Shown here in pieces: positions 1-8,954 of a DNA stretch of 64,000 bases. Position 1 is the stretch's first letter. Every line of letters begins with the position of its first letter. This DNA comes from Roseiarcus sp963737365 (GTDB lineage: Bacteria; Pseudomonadota; Alphaproteobacteria; Rhizobiales; Beijerinckiaceae). The stretch covers positions 744,001 through 808,000 of the forward strand of contig CAVTSD010000007.1 in the NCBI GenBank assembly GCA_963737365.1. The letters are read 5' to 3'. The translations under genes were made by a program, and so were the position numbers. The notes under the pieces were generated by a model. That model was not told the DNA's origin, did no database searches, and worked only from the letters and a program-made list of their open reading frames with translations.

Positions 1-4
1 CGAA

Positions 5-90
5 GCCTCGCGTCTCGAAGGATGCTCCAGAGGCGTCGCCCGATGGGCGCTTGCTGGAGCGTCGTTCGAAATTGCCCTGAGGCGCGAGGC
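5..90. repeat. Imperfect long inverted repeat (intergenic palindrome)
   Basis: Bases 5-30 pair with the reverse complement of 54-90. Both arms share a GCCTCGCG start and a GCTCCAG end; the right arm carries about 11 extra bases. The centre (31-53) holds a further GC hairpin around GCGTCGCCC/GGGCGC. No gene covers it. It could be a REP-like intergenic element or a strong transcript-end hairpin downstream of the leftward kinase gene. There is no T-run, and no second copy was recognised in the window. Confidence 0.45.
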
Positions 91-175
91 GGGGAGTCGG
101 AATCGACTCGTTAATTGCGCCTCAAGTCATTGGAATCGCTCAAAGCGGACTCGTAAACTTCGAGCACACGGATCA

Positions 176-1114
176 TCAACTTCCAGCTTGCGCCGTCCGA
201 AGATACGCATCGACTTGATCGGCGGTGGGCAAGGCGGATTGTGCGCCGAGCCCTGTCGTGGAGATGGCCGCGGCGCAATTGGCGAAGCCAAGGGCCTCCG
301 GCCAGTCCAGCTTTGCGGTAAGGCGCGCATGCAGGCAGGCGGCGGCGAAACAGTCGCCAGCGCCAGTGGTGTCGACGATCTTGGGCGCGAAGCCGGGCGA
401 GGCGATACGCCCCTCGGCGGTCTCGACTTGCGCCCCGTCCGCGCCGAGCGTGGTGACGAGAGCGGCGACGAGTCCTGCAAGCGGACGATCGAGCGCCGCG
501 TCCACGAAGGCGCGCGACTCCGCATTGCAGAAGATCAGATCGAAGCCCTCGATCGCTTCGAGCAGAACGGTCGCGTTTTCCGGGCAGTCGGCGCGTTCGA
601 TGTCGAGCGAGGCCGTCGCTCCAGAAGTTCGTGCGGCGTCCACTACGCGTCGGCAAAGGGCAGGGTCGCCGATTGAGGTCAGATGCAGGTGGCGAACATC
701 TTCCAGCGCCGCTTGAGTTACATCGCCTGCGTCCGGTCGATAGGCCGATGTCATCAGCTTGACGAGCGACTTTTCCCCGTCGGGCGTCACCAGGCTGATG
801 CAGCTGAATGTCGCGACGCCATCGAGGCGGGAGACGAAGCTCGTATCGACGCCGACCTGCTCGAGGCTCGTGACGGCGAACGCGCCATCCGCGTCGTCGC
901 CGACACGGCCGAGGACGCGCACCCGCGATCCCAGCCGGGCAAGGGCGGCCGCGACGTTTCCCGCCATGCCGCCCGGCGCTTTCTGCTTCACGACGCCATT
1001 CACCTTCCCGTCGCGGGTCGGCAGCCGATCGACCTCGATCATGACATCGACGTCGAGGTCGCCGATACAGAGGAACAGGGGAAGCTCTCCGGACGATTGC
1101 AGTGCGGCGCTCAA
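176..1114 (-). CDS. PfkB-family carbohydrate kinase (first copy)
   Basis: Predicted cytoplasmic ATP-dependent sugar kinase of the ribokinase/PfkB fold, 312 residues, a normal length for the family. The N-terminal strand (CIGDLDVDVM) and the GG-containing region near residue 50 match the substrate side. The anion-hole/catalytic motif DTTGAGDCF lies near residue 250. The start is a TTG whose TTGA overlaps the stop of the upstream ATPase gene, so translation is probably coupled. It is the last gene of a long leftward operon carrying sugar-type ABC transporters, which suggests it phosphorylates the imported sugar or nucleoside. The substrate cannot be read from sequence; ribokinase, fructokinase and nucleoside kinase are all possible. 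Confidence 0.88.
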   Translation of the reverse strand: MSAALQSSGELPLFLCIGDLDVDVMIEVDRLPTRDGKVNGVVKQKAPGGMAGNVAAALARLGSRVRVLGRVGDDADGAFAVTSLEQVGVDTSFVSRLDGVATFSCISLVTPDGEKSLVKLMTSAYRPDAGDVTQAALEDVRHLHLTSIGDPALCRRVVDAARTSGATASLDIERADCPENATVLLEAIEGFDLIFCNAESRAFVDAALDRPLAGLVAALVTTLGADGAQVETAEGRIASPGFAPKIVDTTGAGDCFAAACLHARLTAKLDWPEALGFANCAAAISTTGLGAQSALPTADQVDAYLRTAQAGS

Positions 1115-1884
1115 ACCTCGGCCCTCTCGGCGCCTGTGATATAGCCGACGACCATCGGCCCGGTTAGGCCGGCGATGGGGCGATCGGCGACCTTTCGACC
1201 CAGACGCAGCACGACAATCCGGTCGCAGATCTCCAGGACCTGCTCCATGTTGTGGGTGATGAGAACGATCGCGATGCCCTGAGCGCGAAGGCGTCCGATG
1301 AGATCAAGAACGTGCCGCGTCTGCCTCACGCCAAGCGCGGCCGTCGGTTCGTCGAGGAACACCATGCGCCGGCTCCAGCCGACGGCGCGTCCGATCGCGA
1401 TGCACTGGCGTTGCCCCCCGGAGAGATCCTGAACGCGCTGCCGAACGGAGATCGTTCCGCCGATCCCGACTTGATCGAGGATCGCGCGAGCGCCCGCGCG
1501 CATCGCCTTCTTGTCGAGCCAACCAAGGCGCTGAAGCGGCGCCAACGAAGATCGGATCTCGCGGTTGAGATAGAGGTTCTGCACGACATCGCCGTGCATG
1601 ACCAGCGACAGGTCCTGGTGGACGATCTCGATGCCGAGTTCGGCGGCGCGCTTGGGGCCGCCGGAGCCTAGAGATTGGCCATCAACCGTAATCTCTCCTG
1701 CGTCGGGGGTATAATAGCCTGAGATGCAGCGGACGAGCGTCGACTTTCCGGCGCCGTTGTCGCCGACCAGTCCGACGACCTCGCCGGGCCAGACGTCGAG
1801 ATTGATATCCTCGAGCGCGTGCAGGCCGCCGAAAGTCTTGCGGAGCGCGGCGACACGGAGGAGGGGTTCTGTCCCCCTTGCCAT
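1111..1884 (-). CDS. Sugar ABC transporter ATP-binding protein (transporter A)
   Basis: Single-domain ABC ATPase of 257 residues that would energise the neighbouring permease. It shows Walker A GDNGAGKST, signature LSGGQRQ, Walker B MVFLDEPTAALG and the switch histidine in VLITHN. The ATG at 1884 was chosen because it begins five bases after the permease stop; the frame stays open far upstream but only overlaps permease coding. CUT2 sugar ATPases usually carry two ABC domains, so this belongs to the shorter, FrcA-like single-domain type and probably works as a homodimer. It is embedded between the permease and the PfkB kinase. Confidence 0.93.
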   Translation of the reverse strand: MARGTEPLLRVAALRKTFGGLHALEDINLDVWPGEVVGLVGDNGAGKSTLVRCISGYYTPDAGEITVDGQSLGSGGPKRAAELGIEIVHQDLSLVMHGDVVQNLYLNREIRSSLAPLQRLGWLDKKAMRAGARAILDQVGIGGTISVRQRVQDLSGGQRQCIAIGRAVGWSRRMVFLDEPTAALGVRQTRHVLDLIGRLRAQGIAIVLITHNMEQVLEICDRIVVLRLGRKVADRPIAGLTGPMVVGYITGAERAEV

Positions 1885-1889
1885 TCGAT

Positions 1890-2939
1890 TCACTCCGCAG
1901 GCTGGCGCTGGCTGACCGCCACCGCGACGACGATGATGATCCCTTGCACGACGATCTGTTGCTGCACGGTTGCGCCCATGAGCACGAGGCCATTGACGAT
2001 CATCGTCATGAGAAGCGAGCCCATCAGCGCGCCGAGCATGCTGCCGGATCCGCCGAACAGGCTCGTGCCGCCAATCACCACGCCGGCAAGAACCGTGAGG
2101 AGGTCGCTCGACCCTAGCGTGTAAACCGCCCCCTGAATCTCGCCAGCATAGATCATGCCGGCCAGCGCCGCCGTGCAGGACGAGATCACCATGACGCCGA
2201 CGCGAACGCGATTGGTGTTGATGCCGAGCGCCCGGGCGCTGGCGCGGTTGCTTCCCGTCGCCATCACGCGCCAGCCGAAAGCGAGATTCCTGAATGCGAT
2301 CTGGGCGACCAGAAATCCAAGGACGAGCCAGACGACTGCGTTCGACAGCGGCCCAATCGTGCCCGAACCGAACATGTCTGAATAGGTGTCGTTGACGATC
2401 GGCACGTCCTGAAGCTGGGTCGAGATCTGAGCGATCCCAGTGAAGAGCTGCATCGTCCCGAGCGTCACGAGAAACGAGGGCACCCTGAGGCCAACGATCA
2501 GGAGTCCATTGAGAAGGCCCGCGCCAATCCCAGTCAAAATTCCGAGCGCGACGCCAGGAACCAGTCCGTAATGCCGAAGCCCAAGCGCGGTGAACAGCGC
2601 CGCCATGGCGACGACTGAACCGATGGAGAGATCGATCTCGCCGGCGGTGAGAACGAAGACCGCGCCGAAGGCCATGAGAGCGATTGGCGTGACCTGGGAG
2701 ATGATTGAGGTCGCATTCTGAGCGCTGAGGAAGCCCTTGTCGCCGATCGTGACGGCGAAGAACGCGAAGACAAGGGCGAACCCAAGATAGACGGTGAGGT
2801 CTTTCCACCGAAAGCGCGGCCCGTCGGACACGCCCTCTTTCCGGGTCGAGGGGCCGGCGGCCGGCGTCTCCATGCGGACGGCGTCACCGTCCGTCGTCAT
2901 TATAGGCGCGACGGCGTGATCCCTTTCGCGCTCCGGCAA
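1890..2939 (-). CDS. Sugar ABC transporter permease (transporter A)
   Basis: Integral membrane permease, 349 residues, of the RbsC/XylH-like branched (CUT2) family. After a hydrophilic N-terminus of about 45 residues come many hydrophobic segments, with the family hallmark AGEIDLSIGSV near the middle and GGTSLFGGSGS near the C-terminus. The first 20 residues are uncertain because internal ATG codons at residues 14 and 22 could also serve. It sits two bases after the binding-protein gene and five before the ATPase gene, completing a transporter module with one permease, one ATPase and one binding protein. Confidence 0.92.
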   Translation of the reverse strand: MPERERDHAVAPIMTTDGDAVRMETPAAGPSTRKEGVSDGPRFRWKDLTVYLGFALVFAFFAVTIGDKGFLSAQNATSIISQVTPIALMAFGAVFVLTAGEIDLSIGSVVAMAALFTALGLRHYGLVPGVALGILTGIGAGLLNGLLIVGLRVPSFLVTLGTMQLFTGIAQISTQLQDVPIVNDTYSDMFGSGTIGPLSNAVVWLVLGFLVAQIAFRNLAFGWRVMATGSNRASARALGINTNRVRVGVMVISSCTAALAGMIYAGEIQGAVYTLGSSDLLTVLAGVVIGGTSLFGGSGSMLGALMGSLLMTMIVNGLVLMGATVQQQIVVQGIIIVVAVAVSQRQPAE

Positions 2940-2941
2940 GC

Positions 2942-4084
2942 CTATTTGCCCAAGGCGGTGGTGACTTCAGGCGGCGGCGAGGCGTGATAGCTGTCCGCAT
3001 AGGCCTTCAGGATGTTGTCCTTGGTGATCGCAATCGCCGGCACCTCGACATAAGCCGGGGCATCCTTGCCGAGAATGCCATAGCCGATGACCGCGGCGAG
3101 CGACTTGCCGATCAAGTAGGGGTCGTCGACTGTCAGCGCCTTCACCGCGCCGCCAGTGACGAGCGAAACGGCGACGGTGTTCGAGAGATCCATTGTGCCA
3201 ACCGCGATGTCATCGCGATGAGCGGCGCGGACCGCTTGAAGGACGCCGGACGCCGGATCCGCCCATGGCGCGTAGATCGCCTTGATCTTCGGATGCTGCA
3301 GGATCATCGCGCTCGCGACCTGGAACACGCGGCCGGGGTCCGAGAAGCCTGCCGGGATGATCTTGATGTTGGGATAATTCTTTTCGATCGTTGTCCGGAA
3401 CGCGGCGTCCCTCTGGTTTACGACATAAGCATTGGCGTCGAAATAGAGGAAGCCGAGCTCACCCTCGCCGCCCATGGCCTTGGCGAGATTGTCGGCAGTC
3501 TTCTGCCCCATCGCATAGAGATCGTCGCCGACAAGACCCGTATAATCCTTCCCCTGCTGGAATCCCGAGGGCATGTTGCTAATAAGCGCGATCTTGACGC
3601 CAGCTTCCGCCGCCTTCTTGAGCGCGGGGGCCAGTTCGTCCGGATTGATCGGCCAGGTCACGATCCCGGACGGCTTCTTCGCCATGATCGTTTGAACCGC
3701 ATGAGCCTGGTCCGAGGCGCTGAAGTTCGAATTGCTGAGGCCTGCAATCTCCACGCCGAGCATCTTGAACTCATCTTCCGCGCCTCGGGTTACCGCGTCC
3801 GCCCAATCCGAGCTTGTCTGAAAGAGCAGCGCCGCCGAATAATGCCCGTCGTGCAGCTTTTTGATCTCATCGTCGGTGAAAGTTAGGACGCTCGCGGGCT
3901 GACCTTTCGCGTCGTTCGGACCGATGGTTGAAGTGACAATTCCCTTGGTCGCGAATTCCCCGCCGACCATCTTGTCCCCGGCTCGAGCGGAGCCTCCGTG
4001 TGCGAGAAGGATCGCCGCCGAGAGGAGGATCGGCAGTCCAAATACGGCCGTGGGGTGGGCTGACGCGCGTTTGAGGAGATTCAT
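2942..4084 (-). CDS. Periplasmic sugar-binding protein (transporter A)
   Basis: 380-residue periplasmic-binding protein of the RbsB-like class (Peripla_BP_4). A basic N-terminus, a hydrophobic stretch and an ARAGDK cleavage region near residue 36 indicate Sec export. The mature part shows the alternating alpha/beta pattern, with ligand-domain motifs such as SAMILQHPKIKAIYAPW and NTVAVSLVTGGAVKALTVDD. It would capture the solute for the permease encoded just downstream. The acidic loop near residues 60-80 (TFTDDEIKKLHDGHYSAALL) places it in a subgroup often annotated as sugar ABC solute-binding protein without known ligand. Confidence 0.92.
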   Translation of the reverse strand: MNLLKRASAHPTAVFGLPILLSAAILLAHGGSARAGDKMVGGEFATKGIVTSTIGPNDAKGQPASVLTFTDDEIKKLHDGHYSAALLFQTSSDWADAVTRGAEDEFKMLGVEIAGLSNSNFSASDQAHAVQTIMAKKPSGIVTWPINPDELAPALKKAAEAGVKIALISNMPSGFQQGKDYTGLVGDDLYAMGQKTADNLAKAMGGEGELGFLYFDANAYVVNQRDAAFRTTIEKNYPNIKIIPAGFSDPGRVFQVASAMILQHPKIKAIYAPWADPASGVLQAVRAAHRDDIAVGTMDLSNTVAVSLVTGGAVKALTVDDPYLIGKSLAAVIGYGILGKDAPAYVEVPAIAITKDNILKAYADSYHASPPPEVTTALGK

Positions 4085-4153
4085 GATCTGGACTCCGCCT
4101 TTGAGAACTCTTCTCCGGGTGAAACAAGGCGCCGGATCGCCTCCGATCCGCTG

Positions 4154-4915
4154 TCAGCGCCGATGTTTCTCCCCGAGCCAGCCGACCAGATTCGTCCACA
4201 GTGGGCCATATCCCTTCCAGGCCAAGAAAGGCGGGGGTCCCCAGTGAGGTCCGCAGTCTGATGCGAAGATCGCGCTGCGTCCCTGTCCGACGTCGCGCAC
4301 AGCGATGAAGGGATCATCGCCGACCCGCGCAAGCACATCCGCGTCGGCCCGCGCTGTGGAGCGGTTGTAGCCTAGGAAGTGGGGCCAGTCGGTGAGGCCC
4401 CTGAGGACCGGGTGACCGGGTTTGACGAGCGTCGGCGTGACTCCCTGAGGGGATTCAACGCGATCGTCATGAGCGAACAATTCGATCGGCAGCACGTCCT
4501 CGACCGGACTGCCCTTGTAATTGCCCTTAGCCTGGATCCCTTGAAAGGTGAGATAGCCGCCGACCATTAGGAGGCCGCCGCCATCGTTGACAAAGTCCCG
4601 GATGAGCTGCAGCCGGTTGGGCCAGCTCTCTGATCGGATCGCGACCCGATCGGGCAGAAGGAGCGAGTTCGCGCCGATGTCGCTCAGGATCACAACGTCG
4701 AATGCGTCGAGCTCTTTCCGCGAGAACGGAAAAGCGTCCATCGCAATGTGGCTCGGCTGGTAGGTCACCTCGACGCCGCCCGCGCGAAGGGCCGCGATCA
4801 TCTCGGTGCCTCCCTCGTGGTAAGAGGACATGTCGAAGGAATCGAAGCCCTTGGTATGGACGCTGTGCGTCATCCAGGACTTGCCAGCGAAAAGAACCCG
4901 TACTGGATTTGGCAT
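4154..4915 (-). CDS. GATase1-like (PF07090/ThuA-type) protein
   Basis: 253-residue predicted cytoplasmic protein resembling the putative glutamine amidotransferase family (PF07090, a class I GATase-like fold). Visible hallmarks are the start VRVLFAGKSWMTHSVHTKG, the FDVVILSDIGANS strand and the GGGLLMVGGYLTFQG segment where the nucleophile elbow would be; there is no Cys there, so amidotransferase chemistry is doubtful. The C-terminus GRSAIFASDCGPHWGP is typical. ATG 4915 is preferred over an in-frame TTG at 4924 because an AGGA motif lies upstream. Members of this family often sit beside LacI regulators and sugar transporters, as here; the function is unknown. Confidence 0.8.
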   Translation of the reverse strand: MPNPVRVLFAGKSWMTHSVHTKGFDSFDMSSYHEGGTEMIAALRAGGVEVTYQPSHIAMDAFPFSRKELDAFDVVILSDIGANSLLLPDRVAIRSESWPNRLQLIRDFVNDGGGLLMVGGYLTFQGIQAKGNYKGSPVEDVLPIELFAHDDRVESPQGVTPTLVKPGHPVLRGLTDWPHFLGYNRSTARADADVLARVGDDPFIAVRDVGQGRSAIFASDCGPHWGPPPFLAWKGYGPLWTNLVGWLGEKHRR

Positions 4916-4948
4916 CGGCTTCAATTCCTGAAGAGGCTTTACGCTTGC

Positions 4949-6055
4949 TTACTCAACGGTATCCGCAACGCCATGACTCCGACGGACCCCGGCTAAACGT
5001 TTAACTCGGCGCCTTTCCGGCTTCAAGGCCATCGCAACCTTACCCTGCTCGGGAGGGGCGCAGGAGTCGCGAACAACCAATCGCGCTTTGAGAATGACTT
5101 GCTCCGGCGGGCCATCTTCGCCACGAATTCTCGCGTGGAGGATCCGCACCCCGTGTTCGGCCAGCGCCTCGATCGGCTGTCGGGCCGTGGTCAATCGCGG
5201 CGCAAACGCGCTCGCCCAAGGAAAATCATCGATGCCAGCCAACGAGATGTCGGACGGACACGCCAGACCAAGCTCCGTTATGGCTTGCATCGCTCCGATC
5301 ACCATCTCGTTGTTCGAAACAAAAAGGGCGGTCGGACGCCGAGACGCGACCAAAAGATCGCGAGAGAGCTCGCGCGCCCGATCCTGCCGGAAGTCCGCGT
5401 AGATCACCGGCAACTCGGACGCGTCGAGCCCGAACTCCGCCAAGGCGGCCCGGAAGCCATCGAGGCGGTCCGTGGTGTTGGAAAGATGGCGCCATCCCGC
5501 GACTGCGGCGACGTGGATGTGACCGAGCGACAAGATGTGCCGCGTCACGTCCAAAGCCGCCTGACGATTGTCGATCGACACGCCGTCGAAACGCGACCCA
5601 AGGATCACACGGTCGATCATGACGATCGGGCGGGGAAAATTCGAGATCGGCGGTTCGAAATACATGGTCGGCGGACCGGTCGGAGCCAGGATGACGCCCT
5701 CGACCCGATGCGACGCTAGGAGACGAAGCGCCGACAGCTCTTTTGCCGGATCGTGATCGGCTTCGCAAAGCAAAACGTTGTAGCCGAGCAAGTCGGCAAT
5801 CGAGCCGACGCGTCGCACCAGTTCCGAGAAGAAGGGGTTGGTGATGTCTGCGACGACGACGCCAATCAATCGCGTGGATTGCATGCGCAATCCTTGCGCC
5901 ACTCTCGACGGCGCGAAGCCCAGCTGCGCCACAGCTTCATGGACCCGCGCCCGGAGAGGCCCGCTGACGAAACTCGTCGCGTTGATGACGTTCGACACGG
6001 TCGCGGTCGACACTCGGGCGAGACGCGCAACGTCTTTGATTGTCGGGTTCGGCAA
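4949..6055 (-). CDS. LacI-family transcriptional regulator
   Basis: DNA-binding repressor of about 368 residues. The N-terminal helix-turn-helix reads TIKDVARLARVSTATVS, followed by the hinge helix region (RVAQGLRMQSTRLIG) and a periplasmic-binding-like effector domain (NPFFSELV, GVSIDNRQA, PLTTAR-like LTTARQPIEALA). The frame is open upstream to 6145, but homology starts at the TTG at 6055, five residues before the HTH. After the usual family end (LVVRDSCAPP) an extra, basic tail of about 30 residues follows; it may be a read-through product of a lost stop. It is likely the local regulator of transporter A or B, and an operator-like palindrome lies in its own 3' end. Confidence 0.88.
   Translation of the reverse strand: MPNPTIKDVARLARVSTATVSNVINATSFVSGPLRARVHEAVAQLGFAPSRVAQGLRMQSTRLIGVVVADITNPFFSELVRRVGSIADLLGYNVLLCEADHDPAKELSALRLLASHRVEGVILAPTGPPTMYFEPPISNFPRPIVMIDRVILGSRFDGVSIDNRQAALDVTRHILSLGHIHVAAVAGWRHLSNTTDRLDGFRAALAEFGLDASELPVIYADFRQDRARELSRDLLVASRRPTALFVSNNEMVIGAMQAITELGLACPSDISLAGIDDFPWASAFAPRLTTARQPIEALAEHGVRILHARIRGEDGPPEQVILKARLVVRDSCAPPEQGKVAMALKPERRRVKRLAGVRRSHGVADTVE
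4994..5003. promoter_or_regulatory. Candidate LacI-family operator TAAACGTTTA
   Basis: A perfect 10-base palindrome with the central CG that LacI-family sites usually carry. It lies inside the last codons of the lacI gene, about 80 bases upstream of the ATG of the GATase-like gene that heads the transporter A genes. This position would suit a repressor-controlled internal promoter. The assignment rests on shape and location only. Confidence 0.4.
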
Positions 6056-6185
6056 GGTGCGCCTCGCTGTTCGAAAGTGGGAGAGAGGGTCCTGAAACGT
6101 CTCGGAATCGGCAAACTCTCTCGCCGCCCTTTCAACGACGATCAAGCGTTCTGTGGCGCCGCCATCTGGCCGCTCGGATCAGACC

Positions 6186-7124
6186 TCAGTCGCAATCGCC
6201 CTTGTATTCGTACTTGTCGGCGGTCGCAGTGTCGCCGGCCTTTATTGTGACGATCTCGGTCAGCGTCGTCTTGTCCAGCTTGTCGCCTTTGATGAGCTTG
6301 GCCGCGGATTCCATGGCGACCTCGCCCTCCTGCTTCGGGTCCTGCGCAATCAGGGCCTGGATGGCGCCGTTCTTGAACGCGCTGACCTCAGCGCTGGCTG
6401 CATCGTAGGCGACCACCTTCACCTTTCCCAACGCGCCGGCTTGACGGAGCCCGGTCAACGCGCCGATGGCTCCCTGATCGTTCGTCGAGAAGATGCCCGA
6501 TAGCTTCGGGTGGGCGGAGAGAGTCGAGGTCACGATTTCGGCCGCCTTTTGCGGATCGTCGCTTTGATATTGCGCGCCGAGATAGACGATGCCCGGATAT
6601 TTCTTCAGTTCCTCCTCAAAACCTGTCGTGCGTGCGTCCTGCGCGGCAGAGCCGGGCGGCTGGGTGATGACGAGGACTTCACCCTTGCCGTCGAGCAGGG
6701 CGTTCATCGCATCAGCGGCCAGCCGTCCCCCTTGCGCATTGTCCGTCAGGATCTGGGTCTGAACGAACGAGTTGTCGTCGATGGTCTGGTCGACTGTTAC
6801 GATCTTGGTCCCGCGGTCGGCGAGCTGCTTCATCGGCTTAATCAGCGCCTTCGCATCGGTCGGGACAATAACCGCGACCGCAGGCGTCGTTGCCGCGACC
6901 GCGTTGACCACCGGGATCTGGCTGTCGGCGGCGAATTGATCTGGAGCCGAAATCGTGAGCGCAAGGCCGAGCTCCTTCGCTTTCGCCTTCGCGCCACAGG
7001 CAAGGGCCTGGTAGAAAGGGCTTCCCTTCACGCCGAGTACGACTGCGACCGTCGGGTCGGCTGCGTCAGCGGCCGATGAGGCCGCGAGGAGAGCGAATGC
7101 GGCGGCGCCAAGTGTCATTTTCAT
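6186..7124 (-). CDS. Periplasmic sugar-binding protein (transporter B, copy 1)
   Basis: 312 residues, RbsB-like. The signal peptide ends around residue 22 (SSAADA/ADP). The mature protein begins with the first beta strand VAVVLGVKGSPFY and carries two highly characteristic stretches, DDPQKAAEIVTSTL and GIFSTNDQGAIGA. It closely resembles the product of 11844-12818 over its whole length, including these stretches, so the two are duplicates or co-evolved partners for related ligands. It follows the transporter B permease gene by 24 bases. The ligand is unknown; a sugar, polyol or nucleoside is expected for the family. Confidence 0.93.
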   Translation of the reverse strand: MKMTLGAAAFALLAASSAADAADPTVAVVLGVKGSPFYQALACGAKAKAKELGLALTISAPDQFAADSQIPVVNAVAATTPAVAVIVPTDAKALIKPMKQLADRGTKIVTVDQTIDDNSFVQTQILTDNAQGGRLAADAMNALLDGKGEVLVITQPPGSAAQDARTTGFEEELKKYPGIVYLGAQYQSDDPQKAAEIVTSTLSAHPKLSGIFSTNDQGAIGALTGLRQAGALGKVKVVAYDAASAEVSAFKNGAIQALIAQDPKQEGEVAMESAAKLIKGDKLDKTTLTEIVTIKAGDTATADKYEYKGDCD

Positions 7125-7148
7125 AAGCCTTCTCCTTTGATTGCAGCC

Positions 7149-8193
7149 TCAGCTGCGTTCCCGAGCCCTGCGCTTGAGCTGATCGATCCATACGGCGAGG
7201 ATGAGAACCGCGCCGGTCGCCACCGTTTGCCAGAATGGCGGAATGCCAAGGATCACAAAGCCGTTCAGAAGGACGATCGGGATAAACACGCCGACCACGG
7301 TTCCGGCGATGCTGCCGATCCCTCCAAACAGAACTCGTTCCGCCAAGCACGACGGCGGAGATCGTTGACAAATTGTCCATCGCATGGCCGCCAATCGTTG
7401 TTGTCGCGAAGCGCGCGGTCGACATCATGGCTGCGAGCCCGGCAAGCGTCCCCGACAGCACATAGATCGCGACGAGCTTGCGCCCGACCTTAATTCCCGC
7501 CCTCCGCGCGGCCTCCTTGTCGGAGCCGACGGCGAAAACGTGAACGCCGAAGCGCGTGAGGTGAAGGACGACTGCGCCGACAAGCGCGACGGCAGCCGCA
7601 ATCACGACAAGGACGGGAACGCCGGCGATTGTCCCGGATCCGATTGCATCGACGAGGATCTCTGGAACGGCCCGAATGTCGGTTCCGTTCGTGAGGATTT
7701 GGGCAAACCCCAGCGCCATGCCGAAGGTGCCAAGCGTAACGATCAGAGGCGGGATGCGCGCGGCGGCGACAAGGACGCCGTTGACGGCGCCCCAGACCGC
7801 GCCGCTCAGGAGTGCAACGATGAGCCCGACGAAAATGACGCCCCATCCGCCCTGCGTCGTGCCGTAGGTTCCGCCAGCCGAGCCCGACATGCGAAGCATG
7901 ATCTCGGCCGACGTTATCGAGGCGAAAACGAGGACAGTGCCGACGGAGAGGTCGATCCCACCCGCGATGATGACAAAGGTCTGCCCGACCGACAGAACAA
8001 GAAGAATCGCCGCGTTGATGGCGAGCATCGACAGATTGAAGCTCGACCCGAATTGCTCCGGACGCAGGATCGTGAAGATCGCGATCAACGCGATCAACAG
8101 AATGAAGATCCATCCCCCTCCAAGGACCTGGGTCCAGCGCTCGATCGGCGAGAGTCGTTCGTCCTCCGGTTCGCTCAACGAGGTTGCGCTCAC
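7149..8193 (-). CDS. Sugar ABC transporter permease (transporter B), frameshifted
   Basis: CUT2 permease of about 347 residues if one base is removed. The N-terminal part (GTG start at 8193, GTGA overlap with the ATPase stop) reads through many membrane segments and the hallmark GGIDLSVGTVLVF, up to SAVVLGGTS. There the frame breaks near 7332-7334: the plus strand reads CAGAACTCG, and CAGACTCG would restore LFGGIGSIAGTVVG and the remaining C-terminus down to 7149. Total length minus one base is divisible by three. Either a recent mutation or a sequence error; if real, the transporter would lack its last membrane helices. Confidence 0.85.
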
Positions 8194-8954
8194 GTCACGC
8201 GCTCCTCAACCGATCCGCTGGTCATCGCAGCAACGAGCCGGTCCACGTTCGCGTCCTGCGCTACGAACTGCGCCACCCGTCGCCCGAGACGAAGAACCTC
8301 GATGCGATCCGCGACGGCGAGCACCTGCGGCATGTTGTGACTGATGAGGACGACGGCGATGCCCTGGTCTCGAACCTGCCGGATCAGGTCGAGTACGCGT
8401 CCAGTCTGCACAACGCCGAGGGCCGCTGTGGGCTCGTCCATGAAGATGACGCGGTCCGCCCACATCGCCGCGCGCGCAATCGCGACTGACTGACGCTGCC
8501 CTCCGGAGAGAGATGACACCGATGCGCGAGGCGAGCGAAGCCGAACGCCGAGGCGGCCAAATTGTTCGCCGGCCTGCTGGCGCATCGCCGCGCGGTTGAC
8601 GAAACCGAGCTGCCCTAGCAGGCCCGGCAGGACGATCTCCCGGCCGAGAAACAAATTCTCGAACGGCGGCAGATCGGCAGCAAGCGCGAGATCCTGATAA
8701 ACTGTTGCGATGCCATGAGCCTGCGCGTCATTGGGCGAGTTGAAGGTGACTGGCTTGCCGGCGATGAGGATCTGTCCTTCGTCCGGCCGGTCGGCGCCAG
8801 AAAGGATTTTCACGAGCGTCGACTTTCCGGCGCCGTTGTCGCCAATGAGGGCGCAAATTTCTCCGGCGCGGACTGAGAAATCAGCGCCATCGAGAGCGCG
8901 CACATGCCCGAAGCGGCGACTGATCGCCCGCGCTTCGAGCAGCGGCATCGTCAT
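8190..8954 (-). CDS. Sugar ABC transporter ATP-binding protein (transporter B)
   Basis: Single-domain ABC ATPase, 254 residues, with Walker A GDNGAGKST, Q-loop VYQDLALA, signature LSGGQRQSVAIARA, Walker B VIFMDEPTAALG and switch His in VLISHN. It is clearly a sister of the transporter A ATPase. The ATG at 8954 overlaps the stop of the upstream small gene (ATGA), and its own stop overlaps the permease GTG start, so all three are translationally coupled. The frame remains open upstream but that part is antisense to no recognisable domain and was excluded. Confidence 0.93.
   Translation of the reverse strand: MTMPLLEARAISRRFGHVRALDGADFSVRAGEICALIGDNGAGKSTLVKILSGADRPDEGQILIAGKPVTFNSPNDAQAHGIATVYQDLALAADLPPFENLFLGREIVLPGLLGQLGFVNRAAMRQQAGEQFGRLGVRLRSPRASVSSLSGGQRQSVAIARAAMWADRVIFMDEPTAALGVVQTGRVLDLIRQVRDQGIAVVLISHNMPQVLAVADRIEVLRLGRRVAQFVAQDANVDRLVAAMTSGSVEERVT

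Noticed and set aside
111..175. Short C-terminal-like text MIRVLEVYESALSDSNDLRR downstream of the first PfkB gene
   Set aside because: It recalls the end of Gfo/Idh oxidoreductases, but only about 21 residues remain; too short to support.
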